Shown piece after piece: positions 1 to 8,797 of a DNA stretch of 64,000 nt; positions within the stretch are counted from its first letter, which is position 1; every line of letters begins with the position of its first letter. The notes under the pieces are model-generated. The model ran no database searches. It was not told the DNA's origin and saw only the letters and a program-made list of their open reading frames with translations. Made by a program: the position numbers and the translations under genes. This stretch comes from Terriglobus albidus (GTDB lineage: Bacteria; Acidobacteriota; Terriglobia; Terriglobales; Acidobacteriaceae), in contig NZ_CP042806.1 of assembly GCF_008000815.1 (NCBI RefSeq), positions 4,340,001-4,404,000 on the forward strand, in the 5' to 3' direction.

Positions 1-1
1 G

Positions 2-673
2 CGTGTCTCGTTTGCCACAGGGGAGTTATATAGCGCCGGACACTACACGGCGGTCCTGGCAACCGAGTCTTCGTCGAAAAACGCAGAATTCGATGTGCTG
101 CCCGCAGCGCAGCCCGGTTCCCTGGGTTTTCTGGCAAGGCCTTCTCGCTTGCCAGTCAATGTGGCTAATGGAATCAGCGGCTCCATGTATGTCTTCGACT
201 CGTACCATAACCTCATCACTACCCCAATGCCTGCAACACTTGAGCTCTCGATTGCGGGTGGGGCGACGCTCACTCGTACGGTGACAACGCGCAACGGACT
301 GGCGTGGGCCACGATGAACTCGGCCACCAAGGAGGGTTCAGCACGATTCACAGCGCGCGTCGGAGATATCTCAAGCACGCGCATTATCAATCAGGTTCCG
401 GGAGAACCTTGCTCAATCTCCATCAGCGCCAGACCCAACGGATCAAAACTCGAAGTACAAACAGCGCCCGTGCGTGATTGCAGTGGAAATATGATCCCCG
501 ACGGCACCATCATTACCTTTATCGAAACCCTTGGGAACGCTCAATCGACAGTTGATGTACCTCTGAAGAAAGGCATTGCAAGCGTGGTCATGCCGGCGAA
601 CAAAGGATCGAAGATATCTGCCGCCAGTGGCGCCGTAGCAGGAAATGAAATCCATTGGGATGGTGGCCGCTGA
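2..673 (+). CDS. Secreted Ig-like protein, C-terminal part (5' end outside window)
   Basis: The frame is open from the first bases of the window, so the start lies to the left; 223 residues are visible. The text is rich in Ser, Thr, Ala and Val with alternating hydrophobic residues, as in extracellular beta-sandwich proteins. A stretch near the end (DCSGNMIPDGTIITFIE) resembles the strand pattern of invasin-like (Big-1) Ig domains, which suggests a surface or secreted protein. No catalytic motif was seen. The stop codon overlaps the ATG of the next gene by one base (TGATG), so the two are probably translationally coupled. The real gene could be much longer and carry other domains upstream. 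Confidence 0.75.
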   Translation, partial: RVSFATGELYSAGHYTAVLATESSSKNAEFDVLPAAQPGSLGFLARPSRLPVNVANGISGSMYVFDSYHNLITTPMPATLELSIAGGATLTRTVTTRNGLAWATMNSATKEGSARFTARVGDISSTRIINQVPGEPCSISISARPNGSKLEVQTAPVRDCSGNMIPDGTIITFIETLGNAQSTVDVPLKKGIASVVMPANKGSKISAASGAVAGNEIHWDGGR

Positions 674-1167
674 TGAAGCCAATTGCGTGTCTGACTTCTG
701 CCCTCCTGCTCTCGGCGACCATGCTCGCGGATGAACCTGCGGTGCGCGTGGCTCCTCCCCAACTCCAGGGCTCCCGACCGCTGGAGAAGCAGACCGAATC
801 CTCGGTTATCCGCAACTATCTGGAGTCCTGGAAGAGCCTGCAGGAGGCGCTTGATCAAAACCAGGCCGGCAAGCTCGACCGGGATTTTGTTGGTGTAGCC
901 AGAGATAAGCTGGGCGATACCGTCGAAGCGCAGAGCCGGATGGGAATACACACACGCTACCAGGACCTTTCCCACGATCTACAGATCGTTTTCTATTCGC
1001 CGGAGGGTTTGTCGATCCAGATGACTGACAACGTTGAATACCGGCAGCAGATCTTTGAGAAGGATAAGGTTCTGGCCACAACAGTCGTCCACCGGCGCTA
1101 TCTTGTTGTCCTGACTCCCTCTGAGGTCCGTTGGCAGGTCCGGATCCTGCAGGCCGGGCTCGACTGA
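673..1167 (+). CDS. Small exported protein of unknown function
   Basis: 164 residues from the ATG that overlaps the preceding stop. The N-terminus (MKPIACLTSALLLSATMLADEP) reads as a signal peptide cleaved near residue 20, so the product is exported. An in-frame ATG 18 bases upstream lies inside the previous gene and would spoil the signal peptide. The mature part has a mid-region of charged helices (RNYLESWKSLQEALDQNQ) followed by beta-like segments and no recognised family motif. Coupling to the upstream Ig-like gene suggests a joint role at the cell envelope. A stem-loop follows the stop, so this appears to be the last gene of its transcript. Confidence 0.75.
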   Translation: MKPIACLTSALLLSATMLADEPAVRVAPPQLQGSRPLEKQTESSVIRNYLESWKSLQEALDQNQAGKLDRDFVGVARDKLGDTVEAQSRMGIHTRYQDLSHDLQIVFYSPEGLSIQMTDNVEYRQQIFEKDKVLATTVVHRRYLVVLTPSEVRWQVRILQAGLD

Positions 1168-1182
1168 CGGATCCTATTGCCC

Positions 1183-1223
1183 GACAAAGCAAAGGCGATC
1201 GTGAAAAGCGACCGCCTTTTGTC
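1183..1223 (+). terminator. Stem-loop terminator after the exported-protein gene
   Basis: AAGGCGATCG and CGACCGCCTT pair around a short A-rich loop, with GACAAA/TTTGTC extending the base. It lies 16 bases after the stop at 1167. The T-run is short (TTTTG), so termination is likely but not certain. Confidence 0.6.
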
Positions 1224-1234
1224 GTTTCGCTCTT

Positions 1235-1350
1235 CTAGAGCATTTTTCCTGTTGCTGGGTATCCCGGGAGGAGCATGCAGTGGCGTTTTCATTGCGGAAA
1301 ACGCCCATAGATGCACAAGCCCTGCACTACACCGACAGGAAAATGCTTTA
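1235..1350 (+). repeat. Dispersed nested-palindrome repeat, copy A (full length)
   Basis: A 116-bp element with terminal inverted arms (CTAGAGCATTTTTCCTG at the left, CAGGAAAATGCTTTA at the right) and an inner hairpin GGCGTTTTC/GAAAACGCC. The same layout recurs in this window at 7599-7711, 36631-36747 and, in part, at 26741, 37571 and 57781. The last three bases supply the stop codon of the reverse-strand glycosidase gene that ends at 1348. No coding capacity; it looks like a REP- or MITE-type element. Confidence 0.8.
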
Positions 1351-2328
1351 TTGCGTCGTCTGATTCTGCGCGCTGGTCAGATTTTTCCCTGGTCCCTGGG
1401 TACAGGTCGGAATACCGGTTTCGATTTGTGAGCCCTCTTCGTAGTCGTTCCAGGTCTGGACCAACATAAACGGAATGACCTGCCCGGCTGGAAAATACTC
1501 TTTCCATAACTCCAGCGCCTCACGATAAGTTTGCCCGCACCGTGCAGAGATATGACGATTCAAACTCCAGGCAGCCCTGGAATCGTCAAACTGTGGCCAC
1601 GCACCACCGACGACGATCTTGTCGGAGTATTTCTCAGCCATGTTTTTATAAAAGTCTCTGAGGTAACGATCTCCCCAATGGCTTCCATCCGCAGCCCAAC
1701 CATCGGGGCCAGGATTCACCCACGGATAAAAGCCGTCGAAGGCTTCAGGATGGGGTCCGGGAAGGTTTTCCTGCATTAACCAGGGAGGCGAGCTCCACTT
1801 ATTTACGGCAGTCCGGACCTGTGCCCAATCTGTATGGCTGCCATGTGGAAAGACAAAGATCACCGGCCTTCCCTTGTACGTCAAATAGGCCTCATGACCG
1901 GGGGAGTTCGGGAGTAAGTAGTTGTCATGAAAGGCTGTGAGGTCGGCAATCACCTGGTCTGTTGCTCCCTCATCGGTATCGCCCTCGTCGTACATCAGCG
2001 CCACCGTGAACTTTTCCTTCGCAGCGGCTTTTTGAATCACGGCATAACTCTGGTCGATGAACGGCTCGCGGTTTCCATACCAGTCCACCACAAATCCCGT
2101 GATACCAAGCGACTTCGCTTTGCGCATCTGCGTACGGACCGTCTCGGCATTATTGGTCGAATAACCTACAGAAATGTGTTTGGGCAGGCCGAACCACGCT
2201 TCATATACGGCCAACGTCTGCGGTGCGTTTCCGACGGCTTTATGTGTCAATTCGACCGCTCGTGTAGCACCACAACCACGGAAGAGAAGAAAAAGGCACA
2301 AACAAGACACACTCGTGGCGAACGACAT
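1348..2328 (-). CDS. Glycoside hydrolase, GH71/GH99-like
   Basis: 326 residues from the ATG at 2328, chosen because a signal peptide starts there (MSFATSVSCLCLFLLFRG); the frame is open 49 codons further upstream but that text is not signal-like. The mature protein begins with a strand reading LAVYEAWFGLP, then AKSLGITGFVVDWYGNREPF, and ends with TWNDYEEGSQIETG. This is the pattern of (beta/alpha)8 enzymes of the GH71/GH99/WbsX group, which cut alpha-linked mannan or glucan. The acidic residues in WNDYEEG are candidate active-site positions. It lies divergently from a polysaccharide flippase, which fits a role in trimming exported polysaccharide. Its stop codon lies inside a dispersed repeat, so the original C-terminus may have been altered. 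Confidence 0.7.
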   Translation of the reverse strand: MSFATSVSCLCLFLLFRGCGATRAVELTHKAVGNAPQTLAVYEAWFGLPKHISVGYSTNNAETVRTQMRKAKSLGITGFVVDWYGNREPFIDQSYAVIQKAAAKEKFTVALMYDEGDTDEGATDQVIADLTAFHDNYLLPNSPGHEAYLTYKGRPVIFVFPHGSHTDWAQVRTAVNKWSSPPWLMQENLPGPHPEAFDGFYPWVNPGPDGWAADGSHWGDRYLRDFYKNMAEKYSDKIVVGGAWPQFDDSRAAWSLNRHISARCGQTYREALELWKEYFPAGQVIPFMLVQTWNDYEEGSQIETGIPTCTQGPGKNLTSAQNQTTQ

Positions 2329-2572
2329 GCCTGTTAGAGAACTTCTGGAGATATTCGGTTGTACGACAATTCTTTCTCTCTGGCGGATGAAGCGGGAATA
2401 GCGCCAAAAGTAATATCCAAAAGTAACTTCAGAGAAGTACAACAATGTCCCTAAAAAGGGATAAAAGGCGGGCAACTAGGGCGAAACCTCGAAGCATCGA
2501 TATGGAATCACGATTGTGTTATTTCGGGGAGACAAAACAAATTCGTCTCGCTCGGTAGCGAAGGATTTCACT

Positions 2573-4561
2573 GTGTCTACGGGGCCGTCGGTCGAAAAAA
2601 GCCTAAGAACACGGATCATTTCCGGAAGTGTGGTTCTGCTTTCCGGCTCTACTCTTTCGGTCGTCATCAATCTTGCCTACAACGTTTCAGTCGCCCACTT
2701 TCTTGGACCAAAGGGATTTGGAAACGCAAACGCGCTTTACACAGTCCTGACGCTCATCTCCGCCATCACTCTTTCGTTCCAGATCATTACCGCGAAGATC
2801 GTTGCGCAGCAGGGGGAGGGAGCCCGCCGCGACACGGTGTACCGGACGCTGCACCGTGGCAGTTGGGTATGTGGACTGCTGGTAGCTCTACTGCTGCTCG
2901 TGTTCCAAAATCAGATCACAACATATCTCGATCTTCCGGGTACAACCCTTGTGACGATCCTGGCGGTAGGAGCCGCCTTCTATGTTCCCCTGGGATCTCG
3001 CCGTGGATACATACAAGGGGCCTATGGATTCCGTAAGCTGGCCGCGAACCTGGTGCTTGAAGGCGTCACGCGACTGCTTGGTTCGCTCCTGATGATCTCA
3101 CTCGGCTTCGGCGTGGAGGGAGTCATTGTCGCGAACTCGGCGGCCATGGCTATCGCCTACTTCGCTATAGCCCCAAAGCTCGACTTGGCCGCGATCAACC
3201 CACTGAGTCTGCGCACAGCATTTCAAGAGGTCTCGCACGCGACCGTGTTCTTTACCGGGCAGGTATTGATCAACAACTCCGACATTGTTCTGGTCAAACA
3301 CTTTCTGCCTGCTCGGGAAGCCGGTCTGTATGCCGCAATCGCCATGGTGGGGCGCGTGATCTTTTCAGGGTCTCAGGCGATTGTGAACAGCATGTTCCCT
3401 GTCGTTGCGGGCTCGAAGGCGGAAGAGAGAAAGAACCTTTCATTGATTGGGACAGCACTTCTTTCGGTACTGGCTGTGGGCATGGCAGTCTCCGTCGGCC
3501 TTGCGATCACGCCTGACTGGCTGTGGACCATTCTGTTCGGTCCCGAATTCAAGATTCTCGGGCCCCATGGATTTCCATATCTCCTGGCGATCTATGCCGC
3601 AACTACAGTTGTCTATTGCCTCAGCGTGGTCGTGATGACCTATGAGATGTCATACAAGATTGCGAACACGGCCTGGTTCCAACTCCTCTTCAGCGGAGTT
3701 CTGATCGCCGGCATCTGCAAGTATCACGAGTCGCTGCAACAGGTGATCATGGTGCAGCTCGTCTTGCTCGTCTGTTTCCTTATTCTGGTAGCCGTTCCAT
3801 TCTTCCTGGACATGCTGAACAACGCAGGCTTCCTGTTGGAGCGTCGTAAGCTTCGACTTATGCGGCGAATGAGCGAAGACGAAGTGATCTCAGGTTTTCT
3901 TAAAAGTGAACTCGGAAAGGGCGTCTATGCCGAGTACGAAGAGAGATTGCGGAGCATTTTCCTGGCCCCCGACCTGCAGGACGTCTCGGAGTGCGCCGTT
4001 CGCCGGGCACTCCTGGAACTTCGGCATCGCGCTCTGTGGAGGGAACTTCCGGATGATACGCAATGGTATGAGGTCGAGATCGGCGCGGCAGAACTGAATC
4101 AGATCCGCGTCTTTCCAAGGGCACAATGGGCGAGAACCGCCCGGGGCAACTTTGCGATTAAAACGGTAGCCGAACGCATTAAAAATCGTCAGTCTCTCCC
4201 TGACGACCCATTTGTACGCAAGATCAGTGAGATTCGCGGCGCCCTCACCACGGACACCCTGGATTCAGGACCGATCATTTTGATCGGTCTAACAGAGTCA
4301 GACCCGCTGACAATTCTCGACGGCAACCACCGTTTTGTCGCGGGTGTTTTGGAACAGAAAGTAGAACGCCTCAAATTTGTCTGCGGCCTGTCAACCAGCA
4401 TGGCGCAGTGCTGCTGGTACAAAACCAGCCTATTCAATCTGCTCAGGTATGGACGAAATCTCCTTAGAGCTTTTTTGGAGATACGAAACACAGAAGTACT
4501 CCAGTTATGTGAGAGTCCGGGAACGCTTCCGGATGAAGTTCCGCCTCCGCCTGTGCTGTAA
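2573..4561 (+). CDS. Wzx-type polysaccharide flippase with C-terminal soluble extension
   Basis: 662 residues from a GTG at 2573 preceded by AAGGA at 7 bases; the frame also has a GTG at 2516 with a poorer ribosome site. Residues about 10 to 430 alternate hydrophobic helices and short loops as in the MOP/polysaccharide-export superfamily (MATE-like, 12 to 14 helices), which moves lipid-linked sugars across the inner membrane. Typical flippases stop near 430 to 500 residues. This one continues about 220 residues into a charged soluble region that contains LTILDGNHRFVAGVLEQ, reminiscent of the GNHR box of ParB/sulfiredoxin-like folds. The extension is the odd part; it could couple export to nucleotide or partner binding. 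The flippase call is firm, the extension's function is not known. Confidence 0.82.
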   Translation: MSTGPSVEKSLRTRIISGSVVLLSGSTLSVVINLAYNVSVAHFLGPKGFGNANALYTVLTLISAITLSFQIITAKIVAQQGEGARRDTVYRTLHRGSWVCGLLVALLLLVFQNQITTYLDLPGTTLVTILAVGAAFYVPLGSRRGYIQGAYGFRKLAANLVLEGVTRLLGSLLMISLGFGVEGVIVANSAAMAIAYFAIAPKLDLAAINPLSLRTAFQEVSHATVFFTGQVLINNSDIVLVKHFLPAREAGLYAAIAMVGRVIFSGSQAIVNSMFPVVAGSKAEERKNLSLIGTALLSVLAVGMAVSVGLAITPDWLWTILFGPEFKILGPHGFPYLLAIYAATTVVYCLSVVVMTYEMSYKIANTAWFQLLFSGVLIAGICKYHESLQQVIMVQLVLLVCFLILVAVPFFLDMLNNAGFLLERRKLRLMRRMSEDEVISGFLKSELGKGVYAEYEERLRSIFLAPDLQDVSECAVRRALLELRHRALWRELPDDTQWYEVEIGAAELNQIRVFPRAQWARTARGNFAIKTVAERIKNRQSLPDDPFVRKISEIRGALTTDTLDSGPIILIGLTESDPLTILDGNHRFVAGVLEQKVERLKFVCGLSTSMAQCCWYKTSLFNLLRYGRNLLRAFLEIRNTEVLQLCESPGTLPDEVPPPPVL

Positions 4562-4606
4562 GCACGTTCGCCCATCCATACGTCCTCAACAAAAGGGATG
4601 ACTCCG

Positions 4607-5005
4607 ATGTCTATTAGAAAAAGAGCAGTAAATATTCTTCAGCTTCCAGGCCAGATCTCTTCCAGTAGTCATGCAGAAATACTTCGCCGGCTTAAGCTGG
4701 CCGTTCAGAGTGGTCATCCGCGGTTCGTGCTTGATTGCTCAAGGATTGAAGTCATGGGTGCGGAAGAGATCCAATTTATTCTCTCCTGCCTGGAAGAAGC
4801 TATGAAGCATAACGGTGATGTAAGACTTGCCGCAGTGACCCCAGAAGCTCGCGCCGTACTACAGAATGCCGGAATCAGTCGTCTGTTTGAAATTTACGGA
4901 TCGACAGAAAGTGCAATTCATAGCTATCAGGTTCGCCCGGCCAGCATGGCGCCCCTGTACTCGGAAACCGCTGAAACACAACCGGACAGCGAATACGCGG
5001 CTTAA
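4607..5005 (+). CDS. STAS-domain protein (anti-sigma-factor antagonist-like)
   Basis: 132 residues. The ATG at 4607 is preferred over the in-frame ATG at 4598 because the ribosome site AAAAGGG abuts 4598 directly but sits 9 bases before 4607. The body is a single STAS fold: an opening strand, LRRLKLAVQSGHPRFVLDCSRIEVMGAEEIQFILSC and an acidic-tailed C-terminus. In SpoIIAA-type antagonists the phosphorylated Ser sits at the equivalent of VMGAEE; here that position is Gly-Ala, so classical serine phosphorylation looks unlikely. STAS domains relay signals to anti-sigma factors or transporters. The gene follows the flippase closely and may regulate polysaccharide output, but no kinase partner is adjacent. 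Confidence 0.72.
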   Translation: MSIRKRAVNILQLPGQISSSSHAEILRRLKLAVQSGHPRFVLDCSRIEVMGAEEIQFILSCLEEAMKHNGDVRLAAVTPEARAVLQNAGISRLFEIYGSTESAIHSYQVRPASMAPLYSETAETQPDSEYAA

Positions 5006-5065
5006 AGCATCCAACGTCCAGCTGGTCTCAATGAGTGCAGCAGCGTAAGCCTGGAGCGTGAAAGA

Positions 5066-5554
5066 ATGCCCCGCAATCGATTCCTGAAACAATACTTATC
5101 TCTGTGCCTGGTAGCTTCACTGGTTCTGCCGTTTGAGGCATATGCCTCTACGGATCATGACGATGCGGAACAGACATCATCCACGAGCCAGCAGAGTACT
5201 CAAACCACCGAGCCTGCCACGACAGGCAAGGATTCCAGCGCTCCTGCGCCACAGTCCACGGATGCACTCCAGAACAACGCCCAGCCCGGCTCTCAGAACG
5301 GCGCCCAAACTCCTACCCAGCAGCCCTCACAACCACAGGAGAAGGTGCCGCCGCCCAAGGGCACGGCTGCCGCTCCTGATACCCGCGTCGATGGAGTGCC
5401 TGCAGCCACTCCATCGGGCGCAGCTATTGCGCCGGCGAAACAAAAACGCGTTCGCAGGTTCTCCATCAGGACGGCTCTTGTCGTTGGGGCTGTGATCGCC
5501 GTGGGAACTGTGGCCGGACTATCCCTTGCTACCTCAGCTAAGCCTTCTAACTGA
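5066..5554 (+). CDS. Exported Pro/Gln/Thr-rich protein with C-terminal membrane segment
   Basis: 162 residues. The N-terminus is a signal peptide (MPRNRFLKQYLSLCLVASLVLPFEAYAS). Residues about 30 to 115 are low complexity, dominated by Gln, Thr, Ser and Pro, and look disordered. A basic patch (KQKRVRRFSIR) precedes one hydrophobic segment (TALVVGAVIAVGTVAGLSLAT), which could anchor the C-terminus in the membrane. No domain is recognised. It lies between the STAS gene and the kinase gene in the same direction with short gaps, so it is probably co-transcribed with the polysaccharide genes. Acidobacterial genomes contain many such small linker-like envelope proteins. Confidence 0.7.
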   Translation: MPRNRFLKQYLSLCLVASLVLPFEAYASTDHDDAEQTSSTSQQSTQTTEPATTGKDSSAPAPQSTDALQNNAQPGSQNGAQTPTQQPSQPQEKVPPPKGTAAAPDTRVDGVPAATPSGAAIAPAKQKRVRRFSIRTALVVGAVIAVGTVAGLSLATSAKPSN

Positions 5555-5567
5555 AGCGAGCCAGAAG

Positions 5568-6317
5568 ATGAATCAGACCTTGCCTGAAAAGAGGCCTCTT
5601 CTCATAAGCTTTTCCGGTATCGATGGAGCCGGAAAGAGCACGCAGATTGCGCTGCTTCGCGACATTCTGCAATCGTCGGGACAACAGGTCCAGTTGGTCA
5701 CCTTCTGGGATGATGTCGTCGCGCTGAAGTCTTTCCGGGAAGATCTGGGCCACAAAGTCTTCAAAGGCGACAAAGGAGTCGGCTCTCCGGAAGCTCCCAT
5801 TCACCGCCGGGACAAAAATGTTCAATCACCGCTGCTCACCTGTATGCGGATGGCACTCTATGCGCTGGATCTTCTATCGCTGCGCCGAACAGTAAAGAAG
5901 CTTCTTCGGGCAAATCCTCGGGCTGAAGATCGTGTCGTGATCTTTGACCGCTTCCTTTATGACGAGCTTGCCAACCTGCAGGTGGATCGTTCCTTTCACC
6001 GCTTGTATGTACGCGCAATCCTACGGTTTATTCCGAAGCCAGGCCTCGCCTTCGTTCTGGACGCCGATCCCGACACAGCGTTCGCCCGCAAGCCGGAATA
6101 TCCTCTGGAGTTCCTCCGCTCGAACCGCATGGCGTATCTCCGTCTCGCCGCGATCGCGGGAATGGCAGTGATTCCGCCGTCAAGCGCGGAGCTCGCACAC
6201 CGTGAGATATGCCGCAAGGTCGAGGAAAGGAAACATGCCCTGCTCTCAAAAGGAAAGACAGGGCATGAGCTGCGGGATGAGAGATTGTTTTCCGGACCGG
6301 TCTCTACCAGTACGTAA
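5568..6317 (+). CDS. Thymidylate-kinase-like P-loop kinase
   Basis: 249 residues from the ATG at 5568; the frame is open 14 codons upstream but that overlaps the previous gene. The start of the domain reads ISFSGIDGAGKSTQIALL, a Walker A loop of the thymidylate kinase family, and VVIFDRFLYDELANLQVD matches the DR(Y/F) segment of that family. Canonical Tmk enzymes are about 210 residues, so this is a divergent, longer member. Such kinases occur inside bacterial exopolysaccharide clusters, where the substrate is unknown; housekeeping dTMP phosphorylation is the alternative. The 3' end overlaps the convergent Ig-like gene by 14 bases. Confidence 0.78.
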   Translation: MNQTLPEKRPLLISFSGIDGAGKSTQIALLRDILQSSGQQVQLVTFWDDVVALKSFREDLGHKVFKGDKGVGSPEAPIHRRDKNVQSPLLTCMRMALYALDLLSLRRTVKKLLRANPRAEDRVVIFDRFLYDELANLQVDRSFHRLYVRAILRFIPKPGLAFVLDADPDTAFARKPEYPLEFLRSNRMAYLRLAAIAGMAVIPPSSAELAHREICRKVEERKHALLSKGKTGHELRDERLFSGPVSTST

Positions 6318-7578
6318 AGTGGAAGTTATCAAGGGCGGTGGTATAGCCATCCATCTTGTAGTTGCCATCCATCTGGTAGTTGACGGTCATCCCCCACCAG
6401 TCTGATGGAACCGCCTTCGGCGCTACGGTAATATTCAGTGGATAAACCACTCCGTTCACGGTGATGGACTGGTAGAGAAGATCGTTGTTGGCTTGCCGAT
6501 GCGCTTGTAACGTTACATGGTTCCAGCCATCTTTGAGTGTGCACGGGATCGAGGTCGGCACCCATCGGGCTTCAACGTTGTTCCAGTAGTCCCAAACGTT
6601 GCCATTCAAGTGATTGCACTCAGTTCCCCACTCCATACCTAATCCTCCGGCATACATGTTCAGATCGAACTCGAGCACCTGGGTAACGGCCCAGTTGCTC
6701 ACATACACGTCGGTGTCATAGAGAAAGTCATGCAATGTCGGCAGGAGGGTGTGGCTTTCGTCTGTTAGGCCCTGCTTGTTCCCATGCCCGATAACAGGGT
6801 TCGAGAAGAGGACGTCAGAATAGGGAGTCGTACCGCCAAGATAGAACTGCGTTGCATTGCCGCTGAGCGAAGGTGTCTGCTGGTTCTGCGTCATCGACCA
6901 GTAGACTCCCGCACAGGGTGCATCGCAGATGTCATATACAGGCGGCAACTGTCCCCACTGATTCCACCCTGGAGCTGCCTGCAGATTTGTCAGCCTGGTT
7001 CCCGTAACGGTGACATCAATGGGCGTTGCCGCGGTTCCTCCACAGTTATCCCATGCCTGAACAACCGTGGATTGCTGCCCTTGTCCCATGGTGATCGGAG
7101 TGGCAAGTGTCGAACCGTCGACCTTATAAACGAGCTGCTGATTGACGTAAATGCCCATCGCAGATATGCCTTTGTCGCAAGCCGTCGTGGCACTCGCAAC
7201 ATAGATCGCAGGAGTTCCTACCTTGCTCCCGTTTGCGGGCGAGGCGACGTTCACACCGGCGGAGGAAGACGAGGTTAGATTCAATGGAGTATAGGTAGAG
7301 CCTCCGCAGTAGTCCCATTCCTGTACCACGACAAGGTGATTGCCAGGAGAAAGAGGAACGGATGAGTCTAGAGTGGTTCCGTCTACAACACGCTGTAAAG
7401 CATGATCGACGTAGATGCCCATTGAGGCGACCCCATTGGAGCACGACGTTGTGGCATTCGCTGTGACCCGGACAGACGATCCGACGGTCGTGTTATTGGT
7501 GGGTGAAGTAACTGCAACTGTAGCAAACGCTGGAATCGCGCAGCCAAAGAACAATATCAAACGAACAAATACGTTCAT
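6304..7578 (-). CDS. Exported Ig-like repeat protein, paralogue 1
   Basis: 424 residues with a signal peptide (MNVFVRLILFFGCAIPAFA). Two tandem Ig-like repeats of about 90 residues follow, each with the signature TSCSNGVASMGIYVD ... VVVQEWDYCGG; the two Cys per repeat suggest a disulfide. The remaining 220 residues form a domain shared with the proteins at 14435 and 16205: YDICDAPCAGV, LGGTTPYSDVLF, LEFDLNMYAGG, ECNHLNGNVWDYWNN, and an end reading VNYQMDGNY ... FHFTYW. The pattern of strands suggests a jelly-roll, lectin-like fold, but no catalytic residues are evident. Convergent with the kinase gene. Probably secreted; function unknown. Confidence 0.8.
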   Translation of the reverse strand: MNVFVRLILFFGCAIPAFATVAVTSPTNNTTVGSSVRVTANATTSCSNGVASMGIYVDHALQRVVDGTTLDSSVPLSPGNHLVVVQEWDYCGGSTYTPLNLTSSSSAGVNVASPANGSKVGTPAIYVASATTACDKGISAMGIYVNQQLVYKVDGSTLATPITMGQGQQSTVVQAWDNCGGTAATPIDVTVTGTRLTNLQAAPGWNQWGQLPPVYDICDAPCAGVYWSMTQNQQTPSLSGNATQFYLGGTTPYSDVLFSNPVIGHGNKQGLTDESHTLLPTLHDFLYDTDVYVSNWAVTQVLEFDLNMYAGGLGMEWGTECNHLNGNVWDYWNNVEARWVPTSIPCTLKDGWNHVTLQAHRQANNDLLYQSITVNGVVYPLNITVAPKAVPSDWWGMTVNYQMDGNYKMDGYTTALDNFHFTYW

Positions 7579-7598
7579 TCACACAAACTGAGCGGCCG

Positions 7599-7711
7599 TA
7601 GAACATTTTCCCTGTGGGTGTAGTGTAGGGCTTCCGTATCTATGGGCGTTTTCGCAATGAAACGCCGCTGCACGCCCTTCCGGGATAACCGGCAACAGGG
7701 AAATGCTCTAG
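7599..7711 (-). repeat. Dispersed nested-palindrome repeat, copy B (inverted)
   Basis: A 113-bp copy in the opposite orientation to copy A. Ends read TAGAACATTTTCCCTG and CAGGGAAATGCTCTAG; the inner hairpin is GGCGTTTTCGCAATGAAACGCC; GGGATAACCGGCAACAG corresponds to the reverse complement of CTGTTGCTGGGTATCCC in copy A. It sits just upstream of the reverse-strand Ig-like gene. Confidence 0.78.
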
Positions 7712-8046
7712 TCGACCACCTTTTCCTGGGGAGTGCCGAGGAGTGCTCGCCTTGGCAACTTGAGTATATGGGGAAAAAACCTAAATGGCGGGCAACGAAA
7801 GTTCCACAAGCGCGCATCTTTAGATAGCCAGCGCCAGCGCGTAATTCTTTCCTGTCCCCGCAATTAATGCCACCTACCGTGAACTTTCTTCCCTCTCTCC
7901 GTTGTTACCACCAGCATCTACAAATCCATCGGGCCCCAAGGTGCAATTTATGGCCGAAACTTCTAGAATCCTTCTAGCGGACGCCCATGGCAGAGTAATC
8001 TCGTCCTATCCTTGCGGCATCTGAACGCGCCGGCGACAAGCTTTTC
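7712..8046. other. Intergenic stretch without a recognised gene
   Basis: About 335 bases between copy B and the STN-domain gene. I see no convincing reading frame and no RNA gene. CTTCTAG occurs twice, four bases apart, near 7960 to 7977, which may be chance. A promoter for the rightward gene must lie here, but no clear -35/-10 pair stands out. Confidence 0.5.
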
Positions 8047-8733
8047 ATGCGCCACAAAAACATCAAAAATCGCTTTCAAGACCAGATCGGAGAGTTAGCT
8101 CCGGTTTCTGTCGCTCTTCTCCTGATGTCGGTGATTCCCCCATGCCGCGCCCAATCGACATCGCGGCCGACTGCAGCAGCAAAGAGCCATTTCCAATCTC
8201 GCGAGAAGTTGAATTCAAAGATCGCCAACCCTGCTCCTGCTCCAGCGCCCGCGCCGGCGGCCAGTCCGGCAGCCGTCCGCCTCAATGGCGGAATGCTGAC
8301 CGTCAATGCGGATAACTCCGAGCTTCGCCAGGTCTTGCAGGACATCTCAAGAGAGAGCGGCATGGCTATCCAGGGAAAAGTCAGGGATGCCCGGATCTTT
8401 GGCAACTACGGCCCGGGTGAGCCGTCGGCCGTTCTTACCGAGCTACTGGCCGGCCAGGGTTACAACATTCTGATGATCGGTGGTGGCCGGGAAGGGGCTC
8501 CCCGGCAACTGTTGTTGACCGACCGGAGTAATGGCCCTGCTCTTCCTTCCCCACAGCCGGCCATCCAGAACAAAGCCGAAAGAGTTGAGCTCGGCCCAGG
8601 CGCCATCGCGCATCCTCCGCCGGAGGCGGTGGATGATCCCCAGATGCGCACATATCTCCGTGACCGAAAGCTGCAGCAGATGTACGAGTCGCAGGAGAAA
8701 GAGAATAAGGGCAACCCGGCTCCTCCCAAATAG
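8047..8733 (+). CDS. Exported protein with secretin/TonB N-terminal (STN)-like domain
   Basis: 228 residues. The N-terminus has basic residues followed by a hydrophobic core ending PPCRAQS, a long signal peptide. An Ala-Pro linker (PAPAPAPAPAAS) leads to about 70 residues reading GGMLTVNADNSELRQVLQDISRESGMAIQG ... LLAGQGYNILMIGG. This is the STN (secretin and TonB receptor short) pattern, a periplasmic beta-alpha-beta module. The remaining tail is Pro- and Glu-rich and probably disordered. No secretin barrel follows, so it may be a stand-alone periplasmic adaptor. Same direction as the VWA gene, 128 bases away. Ribosome site is weak. Confidence 0.7.
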   Translation: MRHKNIKNRFQDQIGELAPVSVALLLMSVIPPCRAQSTSRPTAAAKSHFQSREKLNSKIANPAPAPAPAPAASPAAVRLNGGMLTVNADNSELRQVLQDISRESGMAIQGKVRDARIFGNYGPGEPSAVLTELLAGQGYNILMIGGGREGAPRQLLLTDRSNGPALPSPQPAIQNKAERVELGPGAIAHPPPEAVDDPQMRTYLRDRKLQQMYESQEKENKGNPAPPK

Positions 8734-8797
8734 ACAATCAGATAGAGAAACAACGCTGAAGGGTCTGGTCATCATCCAATGACCGTACGTCGAAGAT

